From DAHUXN01 sp963811805 (GTDB lineage: Bacteria > Acidobacteriota > Terriglobia > Acidiferrales > UBA7541), in the NCBI GenBank assembly GCA_963811805.1, contig CAWESU010000001.1, forward strand, positions 2,976,001 to 3,040,000: a stretch of DNA of 64,000 nt, given 5' to 3'. The notes beneath the pieces are model-generated. The model saw nothing but the letters and a program-made list of their open reading frames with translations, was not told the origin of the DNA and searched no databases. This document shows, piece by piece, positions 7,989 through 16,933 of this stretch. The position numbers were made by a program, and so were the translations under genes. The stretch's first letter is position 1. Each line of letters begins with the position of its first letter.

Positions 7989-9932
7989 GTGCGGAAAATG
8001 GCCAATCCTCGCTTGCGCTACGCTGGAAAAACGCGAAAATTTCGAGTCATTGACGCGCAAGAGCGGTTGGACGCAGCCGGTGCCGCGCTGCTTAGCGTGG
8101 TGGTGGTTTTTCTTGTCGCCACAGTGCTCCTCATTTTGACGCCAGGCGTTCACGGCAGCAACTTCAGTGCGAGCGACGCCGGGACCGCCGGCAAGAAATC
8201 GCCGAAATCCTTTGCCGGAAACCTGCCCATTACACAATTGACGGAAGACGAAGCGATTCTGCACGCGCTGGACCGGCTGGCGTACGGGCCTCGGCCTGGA
8301 GACGTGGAGCGCATCCAGAAGATGGGGCTGGAGAAGTGGATTAACGAGCAGCTGAATTTCAATTCCGGCGATGATCCGGAGCTGGACGGGAAGCTGAGTG
8401 GGTTCAAGACGCTGAGAATGTCACCGGAAGAGCTCTTGGAAAAATACCCGCCGCCGAATCAAATTGCGAAGCAGCAGGGCATGACGCCCGACGATTATCG
8501 CGAGCAGTTGCGGCAGCAAATACAGGCGAAGCGGCAGGAGCTTCGGCAGCAGGGAGAAGACCCGGCGCAAATCCAGTTTGAGACGATGCCGGGGCCGCAA
8601 CGGATTCAAGCGGAGCTGGACCTGGCGACGATGGACCGCGCGATTTACAGCAACCGGCAGCTCTACGAAGTGATGAGCAATTTTTGGGCGAATCATTTCA
8701 ACGTGAACGTGAACAAAGGCGCGGACCGGTGGCTGGTGACGGATTACGTGGAACACACGATCCGGCCGCGCGCGATGGGGAAGTTCGAAGACCTGCTGGA
8801 CGCGACGGCGAAAAGTCCTGCGATGCTTTTTTATCTGGACAACTGGCTGAGCGCGGACCCGGTTGCCGCGCAGCAAATGCAGGCGGAGCTGGCGCAACGC
8901 CGCCAGAGGTTCCAAGGATTGTTCGCGGGAATGACGCCGCCGCAGCCCGGGGAATTTCCGCAGCCGGGTGCGGGAGCGCCGGGCGAGCAAGTGCAGGCGC
9001 AAATGCCGCCAAAGAAGCAGGAGCGCGGGTTGAATGAAAACTACGGCCGCGAAGTGATGGAGCTGCATACGCTGGGAGTGAACGGGGGCTACACGCAGGC
9101 GGACGTGATTCAAATGGCGGAGTGCCTAACGGGCTGGACGATTCGCGCGCCGCGAAAAGATCCGCAGTTCTTTTTCGACGATAGACTGCACGATCGGTCG
9201 GCGAAGACGGTGATGGGCAAGACGTTTGATTACGGCGGGATGAAGGATGGACTGGAAGCGCTGCACATGCTGGCGACAAATCCGGCGACGGCGAAGCACA
9301 TTTCGTTTCAGTTGGCGCAGCATTTCGTTGCGGACAATCCTCCGCAGGCGCTGGTGAATCGCATGGCAGACACATTCATGCTGAGCGATGGCGATATTCG
9401 CGCGGTGCTGAGGACAATGATCTATTCGCCGGAGTTTTGGTCGAAGGTGGCTTTTCGCGCGAAGGTGAAGACGCCGTTTGAAGTGGCGGTAAGCGCGGCG
9501 CGAGCGGTGGACCTGGAGACGACGATTTCGCCGCAGCTCGTGCAGTGGGTGGGACGAATGGGCGAGCCGATGTATCAGTGCGAGCCGCCGACGGGATATG
9601 CGGACACCGCGGACGTGTGGGTAAACGCGGGCGCACTGCTGAACCGGCTGAACTTCGCGCTGACGCTGGCGACGAATCATATGCCGGGGACGAGCGCAGA
9701 CCTGGCGGGGTTGTTCGGGCAGGATGCGGACACGAATGCGGAAGTGGCGCTCTCGCGGGCGTTGGACGATTTTCTGGGCGGAGAGATTTCTCCCCAGACG
9801 CGGGCGACGCTGGAAAAAGAGCTTTCGGATCCGCAGATTGTGCAGGCGCGGCTGGATGACCCGGTGAAACACGTCAACGAGGGATTGATCGCGGGACTGG
9901 TGCTGGGCGCGCCGGAGTTTCAAAGAAGATAG
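7989..9932 (+). CDS. DUF1800 family protein, membrane-anchored
   Basis: A 647-residue protein with one N-terminal membrane segment (about residues 30-52, LLSVVVVFLVATVLLIL) followed by a DUF1800 domain: HALDRLAYGPRPGDVERI, FWANHFNVNVNKG, NENYGREVMELHTLGVNGGY, QLAQHFVADNPP and YSPEFW are all hallmarks. A Pro/Gln-rich linker sits near residues 315-345. The start is a GTG with a strong AGGAAAGGGAG ribosome site just upstream; a TAAAAT that could be a -10 box is at 7963-7968. Biochemical function is unknown. In Acidobacteria, Planctomycetes and others it is regularly encoded next to a DUF1501 protein, as here, and an extracytoplasmic role is assumed. Confidence 0.85.
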   Translation: MRKMANPRLRYAGKTRKFRVIDAQERLDAAGAALLSVVVVFLVATVLLILTPGVHGSNFSASDAGTAGKKSPKSFAGNLPITQLTEDEAILHALDRLAYGPRPGDVERIQKMGLEKWINEQLNFNSGDDPELDGKLSGFKTLRMSPEELLEKYPPPNQIAKQQGMTPDDYREQLRQQIQAKRQELRQQGEDPAQIQFETMPGPQRIQAELDLATMDRAIYSNRQLYEVMSNFWANHFNVNVNKGADRWLVTDYVEHTIRPRAMGKFEDLLDATAKSPAMLFYLDNWLSADPVAAQQMQAELAQRRQRFQGLFAGMTPPQPGEFPQPGAGAPGEQVQAQMPPKKQERGLNENYGREVMELHTLGVNGGYTQADVIQMAECLTGWTIRAPRKDPQFFFDDRLHDRSAKTVMGKTFDYGGMKDGLEALHMLATNPATAKHISFQLAQHFVADNPPQALVNRMADTFMLSDGDIRAVLRTMIYSPEFWSKVAFRAKVKTPFEVAVSAARAVDLETTISPQLVQWVGRMGEPMYQCEPPTGYADTADVWVNAGALLNRLNFALTLATNHMPGTSADLAGLFGQDADTNAEVALSRALDDFLGGEISPQTRATLEKELSDPQIVQARLDDPVKHVNEGLIAGLVLGAPEFQRR

Positions 9933-9960
9933 TGGTCAGTGATCAGTGGACAGTGGTCAG
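9931..9960. repeat. Short AGTGGTCAG-type degenerate repeat
   Basis: Immediately at the DUF1800 stop the sequence consists of overlapping copies of (A)GTG-G/A-TCAG: AGTGGTCAG, TGATCAG, TGGACAG, TGGTCAG. Similar GTCAGTG-rich stretches occur between genes of acidobacterial genomes as I recall them, and their reverse strand is often mis-called as peptides containing ITDH. Only one copy is seen in this window. Confidence 0.5.
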
Positions 9961-10026
9961 CAAACAAAGGCCAACGCCGGTTTGCATTCTTGCGTTGGAC
10001 GGATGGGAAGTACCGGGAGAGGTGCC

Positions 10027-11274
10027 ATGAAGATTTCACGGCGAGTTTTTCTGAAAAGCGGCGGAGTGGCGATGATCGGGATGAGTGCGATGCCGGCGTT
10101 TTTGCAGCGGGCCATCGCGTCCACGCCCGCGCCGAATAAAAAGAAGCTCGTCGTGCTGTTCCAGCGCGGCGCGATGGATGGATTGAACGTGGTGGTGCCG
10201 TTCGCGGAGCCGAATTACTACCGGTTGCGGCCGACAATTGCGATTCCGCAGCCGACCAGCGGGAGCCAGGAAGCGGCCATTGATCTGGATGGATTTTTCG
10301 GACTGCATCCGAGCCTGCAGCCGTTTGAGACGCTTTTTCACAGCGGGCAACTGGCCATCGTCCAAGCGGTTGGCTCGCCGGACCCGTCGCGGTCACACTT
10401 TGACGCGCAGGATTTTATGGAGTCGGGCACGCCGGGAGTACGCAGCACGGACGACGGCTGGCTGAACCGCTCGCTGCAAGGATTGCCGGAGGAACACGCG
10501 TCGGCGTTTCGCGCGGTGGCTTTTGGACCGTATCTGCCATTGACGCTGCGGGGCAGCGCGTCGGCGATTGCCATTCCGGACTTGAAGCAATTCAAATTGT
10601 TCGGCAATCCGCAAGTGACCGAGGGCGGATTTGAAGCGATGTACGCGCAGACGGTGGACCAGGCGCTGCACGGAGTGGGACAGGAGACGTTTGAGGCGGT
10701 GGATTCGCTGAAGAAGCTCGACCCCGATAATTATCAGCCGGAGAATGGCGCGCAATATCCGAACGGCAAATTCGGTAAGAGCCTGCAAGAAATTGCGGAG
10801 CTGCTGAAAGCGGATTTGGGAATGGAAGTGGCGTTCCTCGACAGCAGCGGCTGGGACAATCACGTGAATGAAGGCGGAGTGCAAGGGCAGTTGGCGAATT
10901 TGCTGCGCGATTTGGGCCAGGGAATTGCGGCGTTCCATCAGGACATGGGCGACCGGATGGAAGACGTGGTTTTTGTGAGCATGTCGGAATTCGGGCGCAC
11001 CGCGCATGAGAATGGCAATCGCGGGACGGACCACGGGCATGCGAATTGCATGTTCGTGATGGGCGGAACGGTGAAGGGCGGCAAAGTGTACACGCAGTGG
11101 CCGGGGATGAACGATGGGCAACTGTATCAGGACCGCGATTTGGCAGTGACCACGGATTTTCGGAGCGTGCTGGGGGAAATTGCCACGAAACATTTGGGGA
11201 ATCGCGATTTGAGTGCGGTGTTTCCGGGATTCGAGAACGATCCGCGGAAGTTCTTGAATATTTTGAAGAGCTAA
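10027..11274 (+). CDS. DUF1501 family protein with Tat signal
   Basis: A 415-residue exported protein of the DUF1501 family, distantly related to alkaline-phosphatase/sulfatase folds. The ATG at 10027 gives a twin-arginine signal (ISRRVFLKSGGVAMIGM); the frame is open further upstream from 9946, but that part is a repeat-derived extension. Family landmarks include LVVLFQRGAMDGLNVVVP, SRSHFDAQDFME, SGWDNHVNEGG, VSMSEFGRTAHENGNRGTDHGHAN. The last motif carries several potential metal ligands. It follows DUF1800 by about 95 bases, the usual pair, and Tat export suggests that it folds, perhaps with a metal, before secretion. Function unknown. Confidence 0.87.
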   Translation: MKISRRVFLKSGGVAMIGMSAMPAFLQRAIASTPAPNKKKLVVLFQRGAMDGLNVVVPFAEPNYYRLRPTIAIPQPTSGSQEAAIDLDGFFGLHPSLQPFETLFHSGQLAIVQAVGSPDPSRSHFDAQDFMESGTPGVRSTDDGWLNRSLQGLPEEHASAFRAVAFGPYLPLTLRGSASAIAIPDLKQFKLFGNPQVTEGGFEAMYAQTVDQALHGVGQETFEAVDSLKKLDPDNYQPENGAQYPNGKFGKSLQEIAELLKADLGMEVAFLDSSGWDNHVNEGGVQGQLANLLRDLGQGIAAFHQDMGDRMEDVVFVSMSEFGRTAHENGNRGTDHGHANCMFVMGGTVKGGKVYTQWPGMNDGQLYQDRDLAVTTDFRSVLGEIATKHLGNRDLSAVFPGFENDPRKFLNILKS

Positions 11275-11315
11275 GAAGGCGGGATGCGTGGCGTGCGTGC
11301 GCGTGTCGTGCCAGT

Positions 11316-12137
11316 TCAGGCGGAACGTTTCTTGATGAGGGCGTTGAGCGAGCCGGTGCGATAGCCTTCGAGGTCCAGGGTCACGTAAGTGAAACCAAGT
11401 TCCTTCAGGTAAGCCGAGATTTTCTGAAGCATTTCTCCCACCAGCGCATGAGGTAGTTCCTCGGGAGCAATTTCGATGCGCGCGAGTTCGCCATGAACAC
11501 GCAGACGGAATTGGCGAAAGCCCTGTTCGCGTAGGAAGGATTCGCCGCGCTCGACGCGCGCGAGAAGCTCGGGAGTGACGGCGGTGCCATAGGCAACGCG
11601 CGAAGAAAGGCAAGCCGCAGCGGGACGGTCCCAGGTGGTAAGGCCGGCGAGGCGCGAGAGCTGGCGAATTTCGTTTTTGCGAAGACCGGCGTCGAGGAGC
11701 GGCGCCAGAATTTTATGCTCCGTGGCGGCGCGATGGCCGGGGCGGAATTCGTGGGTATCGTCGGCGTTGATCCCGTAAGCGATGGCGGAGAATCCGCGGG
11801 CACGGGCCATGGATTCGAGTTCCTCGAAGAGTTCATGTTTGCAGTGATAGCAGCGGTCGGCACCGTTAGCGATGTAGAGCGGATTCGCAAATTCGTCGGT
11901 TTCGATGCATTCGTGGCGAACGCCGGCGGCGGCGGCGAAGCGTTGGGATTCGCGGCGATCATGTTCGGAGAAGCTTGCGGATAAAGCGGTGACGGCGAGG
12001 GCGCGTTCGCCGAGCGCTTGATGCGCGGCCCAGGCGAGATAGGCGGAATCCGCGCCACCGGAAAACGCGACGAGCAGAGAGCCAAGCGGGTGCAGGTCGG
12101 CGAGCAATTTTTCCTGTTTGCGCAGGAGCAGAGACAT
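11316..12137 (-). CDS. larE: ATP-dependent sacrificial sulfur transferase LarE
   Basis: A PP-loop ATPase of 273 residues, the usual size for LarE, which donates cysteine sulfur to build the nickel-pincer cofactor of lactate racemase and its relatives. The PP-loop is VAFSGGADSAYLAWAA; further landmarks are the ADRCYHCKHELFEEL segment and a C-terminal AACLSSRVAYGTAVT, whose cysteine is in the region used as sulfur source in family members. The frame is open far upstream to 12617, but that extension is arginine-rich antisense-like sequence over the neighbour, so I start at the ATG at 12137 (MSLLLRKQEK). No larB, larC or larA homologue is in the window, so the target enzyme is unknown. Confidence 0.85.
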   Translation of the reverse strand: MSLLLRKQEKLLADLHPLGSLLVAFSGGADSAYLAWAAHQALGERALAVTALSASFSEHDRRESQRFAAAAGVRHECIETDEFANPLYIANGADRCYHCKHELFEELESMARARGFSAIAYGINADDTHEFRPGHRAATEHKILAPLLDAGLRKNEIRQLSRLAGLTTWDRPAAACLSSRVAYGTAVTPELLARVERGESFLREQGFRQFRLRVHGELARIEIAPEELPHALVGEMLQKISAYLKELGFTYVTLDLEGYRTGSLNALIKKRSA

Positions 12138-12253
12138 ATCGATGCCTGGCGCAGATTGTGTCGCTGACGCCGGGGAATCGCCACGGGCTTCCTTTTGCGG
12201 TGCGCTATCTTCTTGCAACGAATCGTTCACGGAATCAGTATAGCGCGGAACAT

Positions 12254-13576
12254 CTATTCGAAGTCGATCATGACGTCGACGGTCTTCGTTTGCGGATTTT
12301 TCTGCAGGTAATGTCCCACGGTATCTTGGGCGGCGGGCAATCCCTTGAGGGCTTCCGCAATGCCTCGCGAGAGAAAATAATCGCAAAAGGTTTGGTCGAA
12401 CACATCGCCCTGCGCGATGTGCCATGCGGCGCGAAGGCGATGTTCGGCATCGATGGACAAGCCGGTGAGGACAAGATTGCCCATGTGGTATTGGTCGCCT
12501 TCGGAGATGTTCACTTGATAGGAGGCGCGGTGAGCGGCGTCGTCGAACGTTTCCTTGGGCTCGACGGTAGCGTCGATGTAGCCGCGATGTCCGTATGCGG
12601 TGCGAATGCTCTGCCACATGGCGAAGATTTTGTTGCCGTCAACAGGCTGGTCCGGCGTAAGGCCTGCGACTTTGACAAGGGCGTCGAGATCGCTCGTGGT
12701 ATAGGCGTGGTTTCCGTTCCAGGCGACGCCGCCCCAAACGTACGCAGGGCCAGGGTCGACGGTGACGGTGACGGTGACGGAATTCGGACTCGAGAGGCGA
12801 ACAACGGGAGCGGAGAACTTCGCACGGAGATAGGAGTGAGAAAGGTAGACCGGGCGGAGCTGCTCGAAATCAAAACGCTCGATCCCGATGATGGAGAATG
12901 GCTTGCCGACGATATTGGCGAGCTGAGCTTGGACGACAGGGTTGCGCATGGTGAGCGGGTCGCTGAATTGCAGATCCGCGACGCGCACGTCCGGACCCGC
13001 GGCGATGAATTGCACAACTCGATCGTCAGTGCCGGGAAGGGACGTCACGGCGTAAGTCACAGTTGCGTTGAGGCCTTTGGCTTCCAATGCCTTCTGGAGC
13101 GCTTGCGCGATGCGGTCATCGATTGTGCCGGAGGCGGGAGCAGTTTGCTCGAGCGGAATTCCGGCCTGAGTGAAGATATTTGGCAAATCAGCGGCGGTTA
13201 GCCAGGGGAAATTGTCGAGCGAAATGGGAAATGTTTGCGCGTCTTGCAATTCAAAAATGACGGTGAGGCCGTTGGCATCGGTAGAAAAGTGGTACCGGAC
13301 GGCCGAGAACAATCCCAACCGCATCAGTCGATCGGCGGCGGTCTGAATCGTACTACGGTCCACGACAGTCCCGACTTCCAAGCGGCTTAGGGCGGCGACT
13401 TGAGTCGGGGAGTAGCCGTGCGAACCGGTCTCAGTGACGGCAAAGAGCTTTGCCTGGGAGTCAGGCTGGGTCGTTTGAGCCACAGCAGCTGCGGGCAGCA
13501 GCGAGAGCGCGGCGCACAGGAATAGCCACTGCCGAGCTTCGGCGAAGATGCGATGAAGGAAGGGCCCTCGAGTCAT
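12254..13576 (-). CDS. Exported POTRA-repeat protein lacking a barrel
   Basis: A 440-residue protein with an N-terminal signal peptide (WLFLCAALSLLPAAAVAQ) and several POTRA-like modules: SRLEVGTVVDRSTIQTAADRLMRLGLFSAV, then DPGPAYVWGGVAWNGNHAYTTSD, then NISEGDQYHMGNLVLTGLS. POTRA repeats normally precede the beta-barrel of BamA/TamA/Omp85 proteins and receive unfolded outer-membrane proteins. Here the protein ends after the POTRA region with VDVMIDFE and a TAG, with no barrel in any frame downstream. It may be a periplasmic partner in outer-membrane assembly. A GACGGT microsatellite encodes its VTVTVTV stretch. It lies between larE and glmS. Confidence 0.75.
   Translation of the reverse strand: MTRGPFLHRIFAEARQWLFLCAALSLLPAAAVAQTTQPDSQAKLFAVTETGSHGYSPTQVAALSRLEVGTVVDRSTIQTAADRLMRLGLFSAVRYHFSTDANGLTVIFELQDAQTFPISLDNFPWLTAADLPNIFTQAGIPLEQTAPASGTIDDRIAQALQKALEAKGLNATVTYAVTSLPGTDDRVVQFIAAGPDVRVADLQFSDPLTMRNPVVQAQLANIVGKPFSIIGIERFDFEQLRPVYLSHSYLRAKFSAPVVRLSSPNSVTVTVTVDPGPAYVWGGVAWNGNHAYTTSDLDALVKVAGLTPDQPVDGNKIFAMWQSIRTAYGHRGYIDATVEPKETFDDAAHRASYQVNISEGDQYHMGNLVLTGLSIDAEHRLRAAWHIAQGDVFDQTFCDYFLSRGIAEALKGLPAAQDTVGHYLQKNPQTKTVDVMIDFE
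12758..12780. repeat. GACGGT hexanucleotide microsatellite inside the POTRA gene
   Basis: Nearly four tandem GACGGT units. Each unit is six bases, so gain or loss of a unit would stay in frame and lengthen or shorten the Thr-Val run. Confidence 0.6.
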
Positions 13577-13615
13577 ACATCATTCTAAGACAACGCGGCC
13601 CAAATCGAAAATCGG

Positions 13616-15469
13616 TTACTCGACGGTGACGGATTTTGCGAGGTTGCGCGGCTGATCGACGTCGCATCCGCGGCGGACGGCGATGTGATAGGCGAGGAGC
13701 TGCAAAGGCAGAATTTCGAGAATGGGCGTCAATATTTCCGGCGCGGCGGGGACCTCAATCACGTGGTCGGATGCTTCGCGAGCCAGATGATCACCCTCGG
13801 TGACCACGGAAATGACAATGCCGTCGCGCGCTTTGACTTCTTTGATATTCGAGACGGTTTTTTCATAGCGTGTCATGGACGCGGCGTCGTTCTCGTCGCG
13901 CGTGGCAATGATGACGACCGGAAGGTTCTCGTCGATCAGCGCGTTGGGGCCGTGCTTCATTTCGCCCGCAGGATAGCCTTCGGCGTGGATGTAAGAAATT
14001 TCCTTGAGCTTGAGGGCGCCTTCGAGGGCGATGGGGTAATGAATGCCGCGACCGAGGTACAGGAAATCGGAGTGGCGGAAGAATTGGCGCGCCAGTGCTT
14101 CGTATTCGTCATCGCGCTGAAGGACCCATTCCATCTTGTGCGGAATGCGCGCCATTTCCTGGACAAGGGCTCTGGCCGCATCGGGCGTGATGCCAGCGCG
14201 CAACTCTCCCAAATGCAGCGCGAGCAGCGCGAGAGCGGTGAGCTGGCCGCTGAAGGCCTTGGTGGAAGCGACGCCGATTTCGGGGCCGGCGTGGGTGAGG
14301 ATGGTGCCGGAGGCTTCGCGGGTGATCATGGAGCCGACCACGTTGCAGATGGCGAGAGTCTTCGCGCCCTTCTGGCGGGCTTCGCGTTGCGCGGCAATCG
14401 TGTCGGCAGTTTCGCCGGATTGGCTGATGACGATGACCAGTGTGCGATGATCGACGATGGGGTCCCGGTAGCGAAATTCGCTGCCGTAATCGACTTCCAC
14501 GGGCACTTGCGCCAGCCGCTCGATCATGAATTTTCCGGCGAGGCCAGCGTGCCAGCTGGTTCCACAGGCGACGATGCGAATGTTCTGAAAGTCGCGGAAT
14601 TCCTGTTCCGTGATGTCCATCTCGTCGAGAAAGACTTTCCCGGTATCGAGGGAAACGCGGCCGACGAGCGTGTCGCGGACGGCGCGAGGCTGCTCGAAAA
14701 TTTCCTTCTGCATGAAATGCTTGAAGCCGCCCTTTTCGGCCATGATGGGGTCCCAAGTGATGTGTTGCACGGGACGCTCGACGGCGGCGCCTTCGAAATC
14801 CATGAGGCGGACGCCGCTGGGAGTAAGCACAGCGATGTCGCCATCGGCGAGGAAGAAAACGTTGCGCGTGTGATGGAGCACGGCGGGAATGTCGCTGGCG
14901 ACGAAGAATTCATTCTCGCCCAGTCCAATGACGGCGGGGGGACCCCAGCGCGCGGCGACAATTTTCTGCGGATCGCGCGTGGAGATGACGGCGAGGGCGT
15001 AGACGCCGGTCAATTGCTTGACGGTTTTTTGCACGGCGTTTTCGAGCTTGCCGTTCATATTGGCTTCGACAAGATGGGCGATGACTTCGGTGTCGGTCTC
15101 GGTGACGAATTTGTGGCCCTTGGCGATGAGCTGCTGCTTCAGTTCGAGATAGTTTTCGATGATGCCGTTGTGGACGACGACGATCTGGCCCGTGCAGTCG
15201 CGGTGCGGATGGGCGTTTTCCTCCGTGGGACGGCCGTGCGTGGCCCAGCGGGTGTGGCCGATGCCGTACATGCCTTCGAGTGGCGCCAGGCGCACGGCTT
15301 CTTCGAGGTTTCTGAGCTTGCCCGAAGCGCGGCGAATTTCGAGCTTGCCGTTTTCTCCAACGACGGCGACGCCGGCAGAGTCATACCCGCGATATTCGAG
15401 GCGTTTTAGGCCATCGAGTATGAGCGGAACGACTTTCTTAGGTCCGATGTAACCGACAATTCCGCACAT
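13616..15469 (-). CDS. glmS: Glutamine-fructose-6-phosphate aminotransferase (isomerising)
   Basis: GlmS makes glucosamine-6-phosphate from fructose-6-phosphate and glutamine, the entry to peptidoglycan and LPS amino sugars. It has 617 residues, the normal length. The N-terminal nucleophile is Cys2 in MCGIVGYIG; the glutaminase domain has GHTRWATHGRPT; two SIS domains contain CGTSWHAGLAGK and ISQSGETADT; it ends with the family-typical DQPRNLAKSVTVE. The gene is followed by the POTRA gene after 39 bases and preceded by purS after 145 bases. I looked for a glmS ribozyme-like leader and do not see one. Confidence 0.97.
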   Translation of the reverse strand: MCGIVGYIGPKKVVPLILDGLKRLEYRGYDSAGVAVVGENGKLEIRRASGKLRNLEEAVRLAPLEGMYGIGHTRWATHGRPTEENAHPHRDCTGQIVVVHNGIIENYLELKQQLIAKGHKFVTETDTEVIAHLVEANMNGKLENAVQKTVKQLTGVYALAVISTRDPQKIVAARWGPPAVIGLGENEFFVASDIPAVLHHTRNVFFLADGDIAVLTPSGVRLMDFEGAAVERPVQHITWDPIMAEKGGFKHFMQKEIFEQPRAVRDTLVGRVSLDTGKVFLDEMDITEQEFRDFQNIRIVACGTSWHAGLAGKFMIERLAQVPVEVDYGSEFRYRDPIVDHRTLVIVISQSGETADTIAAQREARQKGAKTLAICNVVGSMITREASGTILTHAGPEIGVASTKAFSGQLTALALLALHLGELRAGITPDAARALVQEMARIPHKMEWVLQRDDEYEALARQFFRHSDFLYLGRGIHYPIALEGALKLKEISYIHAEGYPAGEMKHGPNALIDENLPVVIIATRDENDAASMTRYEKTVSNIKEVKARDGIVISVVTEGDHLAREASDHVIEVPAAPEILTPILEILPLQLLAYHIAVRRGCDVDQPRNLAKSVTVE

Positions 15470-15614
15470 GAGCTTCTGTTCTCCGCGGGACTCTGCGGCC
15501 GCAGCAAACGGAGCGGCAGCGAGTCATAACAGGTTAGCATATTCCAAGCGGCGAAGACGCGCACGAGCCGGCGAGGGAGCACAAACAGTGAATGCCGACG
15601 GGAACGCGGGAGAA

Positions 15615-15866
15615 CTAGCTTACGATTTCGTAGCGAAATTCTTCAATGACCGGATTGGTGAGGACTTCGCGAGCGATTTTTTCGACCTGCTTCTTCGCGT
15701 CGTCCTGAGACATGCCGTTCAACTCCAGGACAAAGAACTTGCCCTGGCGCACGCCATGAATTTTGGAATAGCCGAGAGAAGAGAGAGCGTGATGAATCGT
15801 TTGCCCTTGCGGGTCGAGGACGGTGGACTTCAACATCACCCAGACGTGAGCTTTCATGCCGGGCAT
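15615..15866 (-). CDS. purS: Phosphoribosylformylglycinamidine synthase subunit PurS
   Basis: An 83-residue PurS protein: KAHVWVMLKSTVLDPQGQTI is its hallmark, followed by VRQGKFFVLEL and a C-terminal NPVIEEFRYEI. In organisms with small PurL, PurS bridges PurL and the glutaminase PurQ in the fourth step of purine synthesis. Neither purL nor purQ is in the window. The start at 15866 overlaps the upstream stop (TAATG), suggesting coupling to the deaminase gene; an alternative ATG lies three codons later. Confidence 0.93.
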   Translation of the reverse strand: MPGMKAHVWVMLKSTVLDPQGQTIHHALSSLGYSKIHGVRQGKFFVLELNGMSQDDAKKQVEKIAREVLTNPVIEEFRYEIVS

Positions 15867-16924
15867 TATAGCAAATTGAGGGTGCGCGCTTCGGCGCGAA
15901 AACTCTCGAGCATGATTTGCTTTTCCGCGGCGGGCAAAAAGGAGTGGCGGAAGCCCGATTCGGCGATGGAGACGAGTTGCGCCGTGGTGAGGCCAATTTG
16001 AGCGCTGGCGAGAGCGTAGGTTTCGTTCAAGGTGGTGTGGAACATGGCAGGGTCGTCCGTCGCCAAAGTGACGGGAACGCCCCAGGCCGCGAATTCGCGA
16101 AGCGGATGATATTCGATGCTGGCCTGTTTCACGCCCATCAGTTTTGCCAGGGCGCCGGTGCAGAGATTGCTTTGCGGGCAGATTTCGAGCGGAATATTGC
16201 GCTCGATGAGCAGGTCCATGAGAGCTTGATCACGAATGGCGGAGATGCCGTGGCCGATGCGTTCCGCGCCGAGGATTTCGATGGCGTCGCGGATGGATTG
16301 AGGGCCGGCCATTTCGCCGGCGTGGGCGAGGCGATGGAGCCCTTCGCCGCCGGCATAGTCGTAGACGCGGCGAAAATCGGCGGCGGGAAGCGATTCTTCG
16401 TCGCCGCCGAGGCCGAAGGCGACGACGCCCTGGGATTTCATTTGCACGGCGAGGCGCGCGACCTCCATGGCTTTTTCGGGGCCGAATTGGCGCACGGCGT
16501 CCAAAATCCAGTGAATTTTCGGTTTGTTCGTGGATAGTTCCTTTTCGACTGCGCCGAGCATGGCGGCGAAATTTCCTTCGACATCGTGACTGCGCAGAAG
16601 CATGACGCCGACGGACAAGGTGATTTCCGCGTAACGGCAGTTTTGGTTGCGCAACTCCTCCACGACGTGGGCAGTTAACTGCGCATAATCCTCGGGCTGG
16701 CGAAGATAGGATGTGGCCCACTTGAACAGCCCCAAGAATTCCGGAAACGTGCTGGTGTTGTAGCGTCCGACGACTTCCTCCAAGACGAGTTTCTTGCCTT
16801 GTTGAGAGGCGAGCTGTACCAGAAGCGCTGGAGTGAGGCAGCCTTCGAGATGAAGGTGGAGTTCGGCCTTTGGGAGGCGCGCGAGTGGTGAATCAGGTTC
16901 GAGTTGCGCCAGAGGCATTTCCAC
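15866..16924 (-). CDS. Adenosine/aminodeoxyfutalosine deaminase family protein
   Basis: A metal-dependent deaminase of 352 residues in the adenosine-deaminase family. Metal ligands are in AELHLHLEG (HxH), HAGEMAGP (the His and catalytic Glu region), RIGHGIS, and the terminal Asp pair in LATDDPAMF; EICPQSNLCTGA is another family block. Substrates could be adenosine, adenine or 6-aminodeoxyfutalosine (menaquinone pathway), and sequence alone does not decide. Coupling to purS favours purine salvage. The called start is a GTG; the ATG at 16918, eight bases after AAGG, fits a ribosome site better. Confidence 0.88.
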   Translation of the reverse strand: MEMPLAQLEPDSPLARLPKAELHLHLEGCLTPALLVQLASQQGKKLVLEEVVGRYNTSTFPEFLGLFKWATSYLRQPEDYAQLTAHVVEELRNQNCRYAEITLSVGVMLLRSHDVEGNFAAMLGAVEKELSTNKPKIHWILDAVRQFGPEKAMEVARLAVQMKSQGVVAFGLGGDEESLPAADFRRVYDYAGGEGLHRLAHAGEMAGPQSIRDAIEILGAERIGHGISAIRDQALMDLLIERNIPLEICPQSNLCTGALAKLMGVKQASIEYHPLREFAAWGVPVTLATDDPAMFHTTLNETYALASAQIGLTTAQLVSIAESGFRHSFLPAAEKQIMLESFRAEARTLNLL

Positions 16925-16933
16925 GGCCTTATT

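Noticed and set aside
12138..12617. 160-codon N-terminal extension of the larE frame
   Set aside because: It overlaps the POTRA gene, is arginine-rich, and LarE length and motifs fit a start at 12137.
13685..15409. 574-codon open frame on the plus strand over glmS
   Set aside because: The antisense strand encodes complete GlmS with its catalytic Cys and SIS motifs; the plus frame has no recognisable domain.
15470..15614. glmS-type ribozyme or riboswitch leader upstream of glmS
   Set aside because: The 145 bases show no conserved ribozyme-like core, and this regulation is known mainly from Firmicutes.
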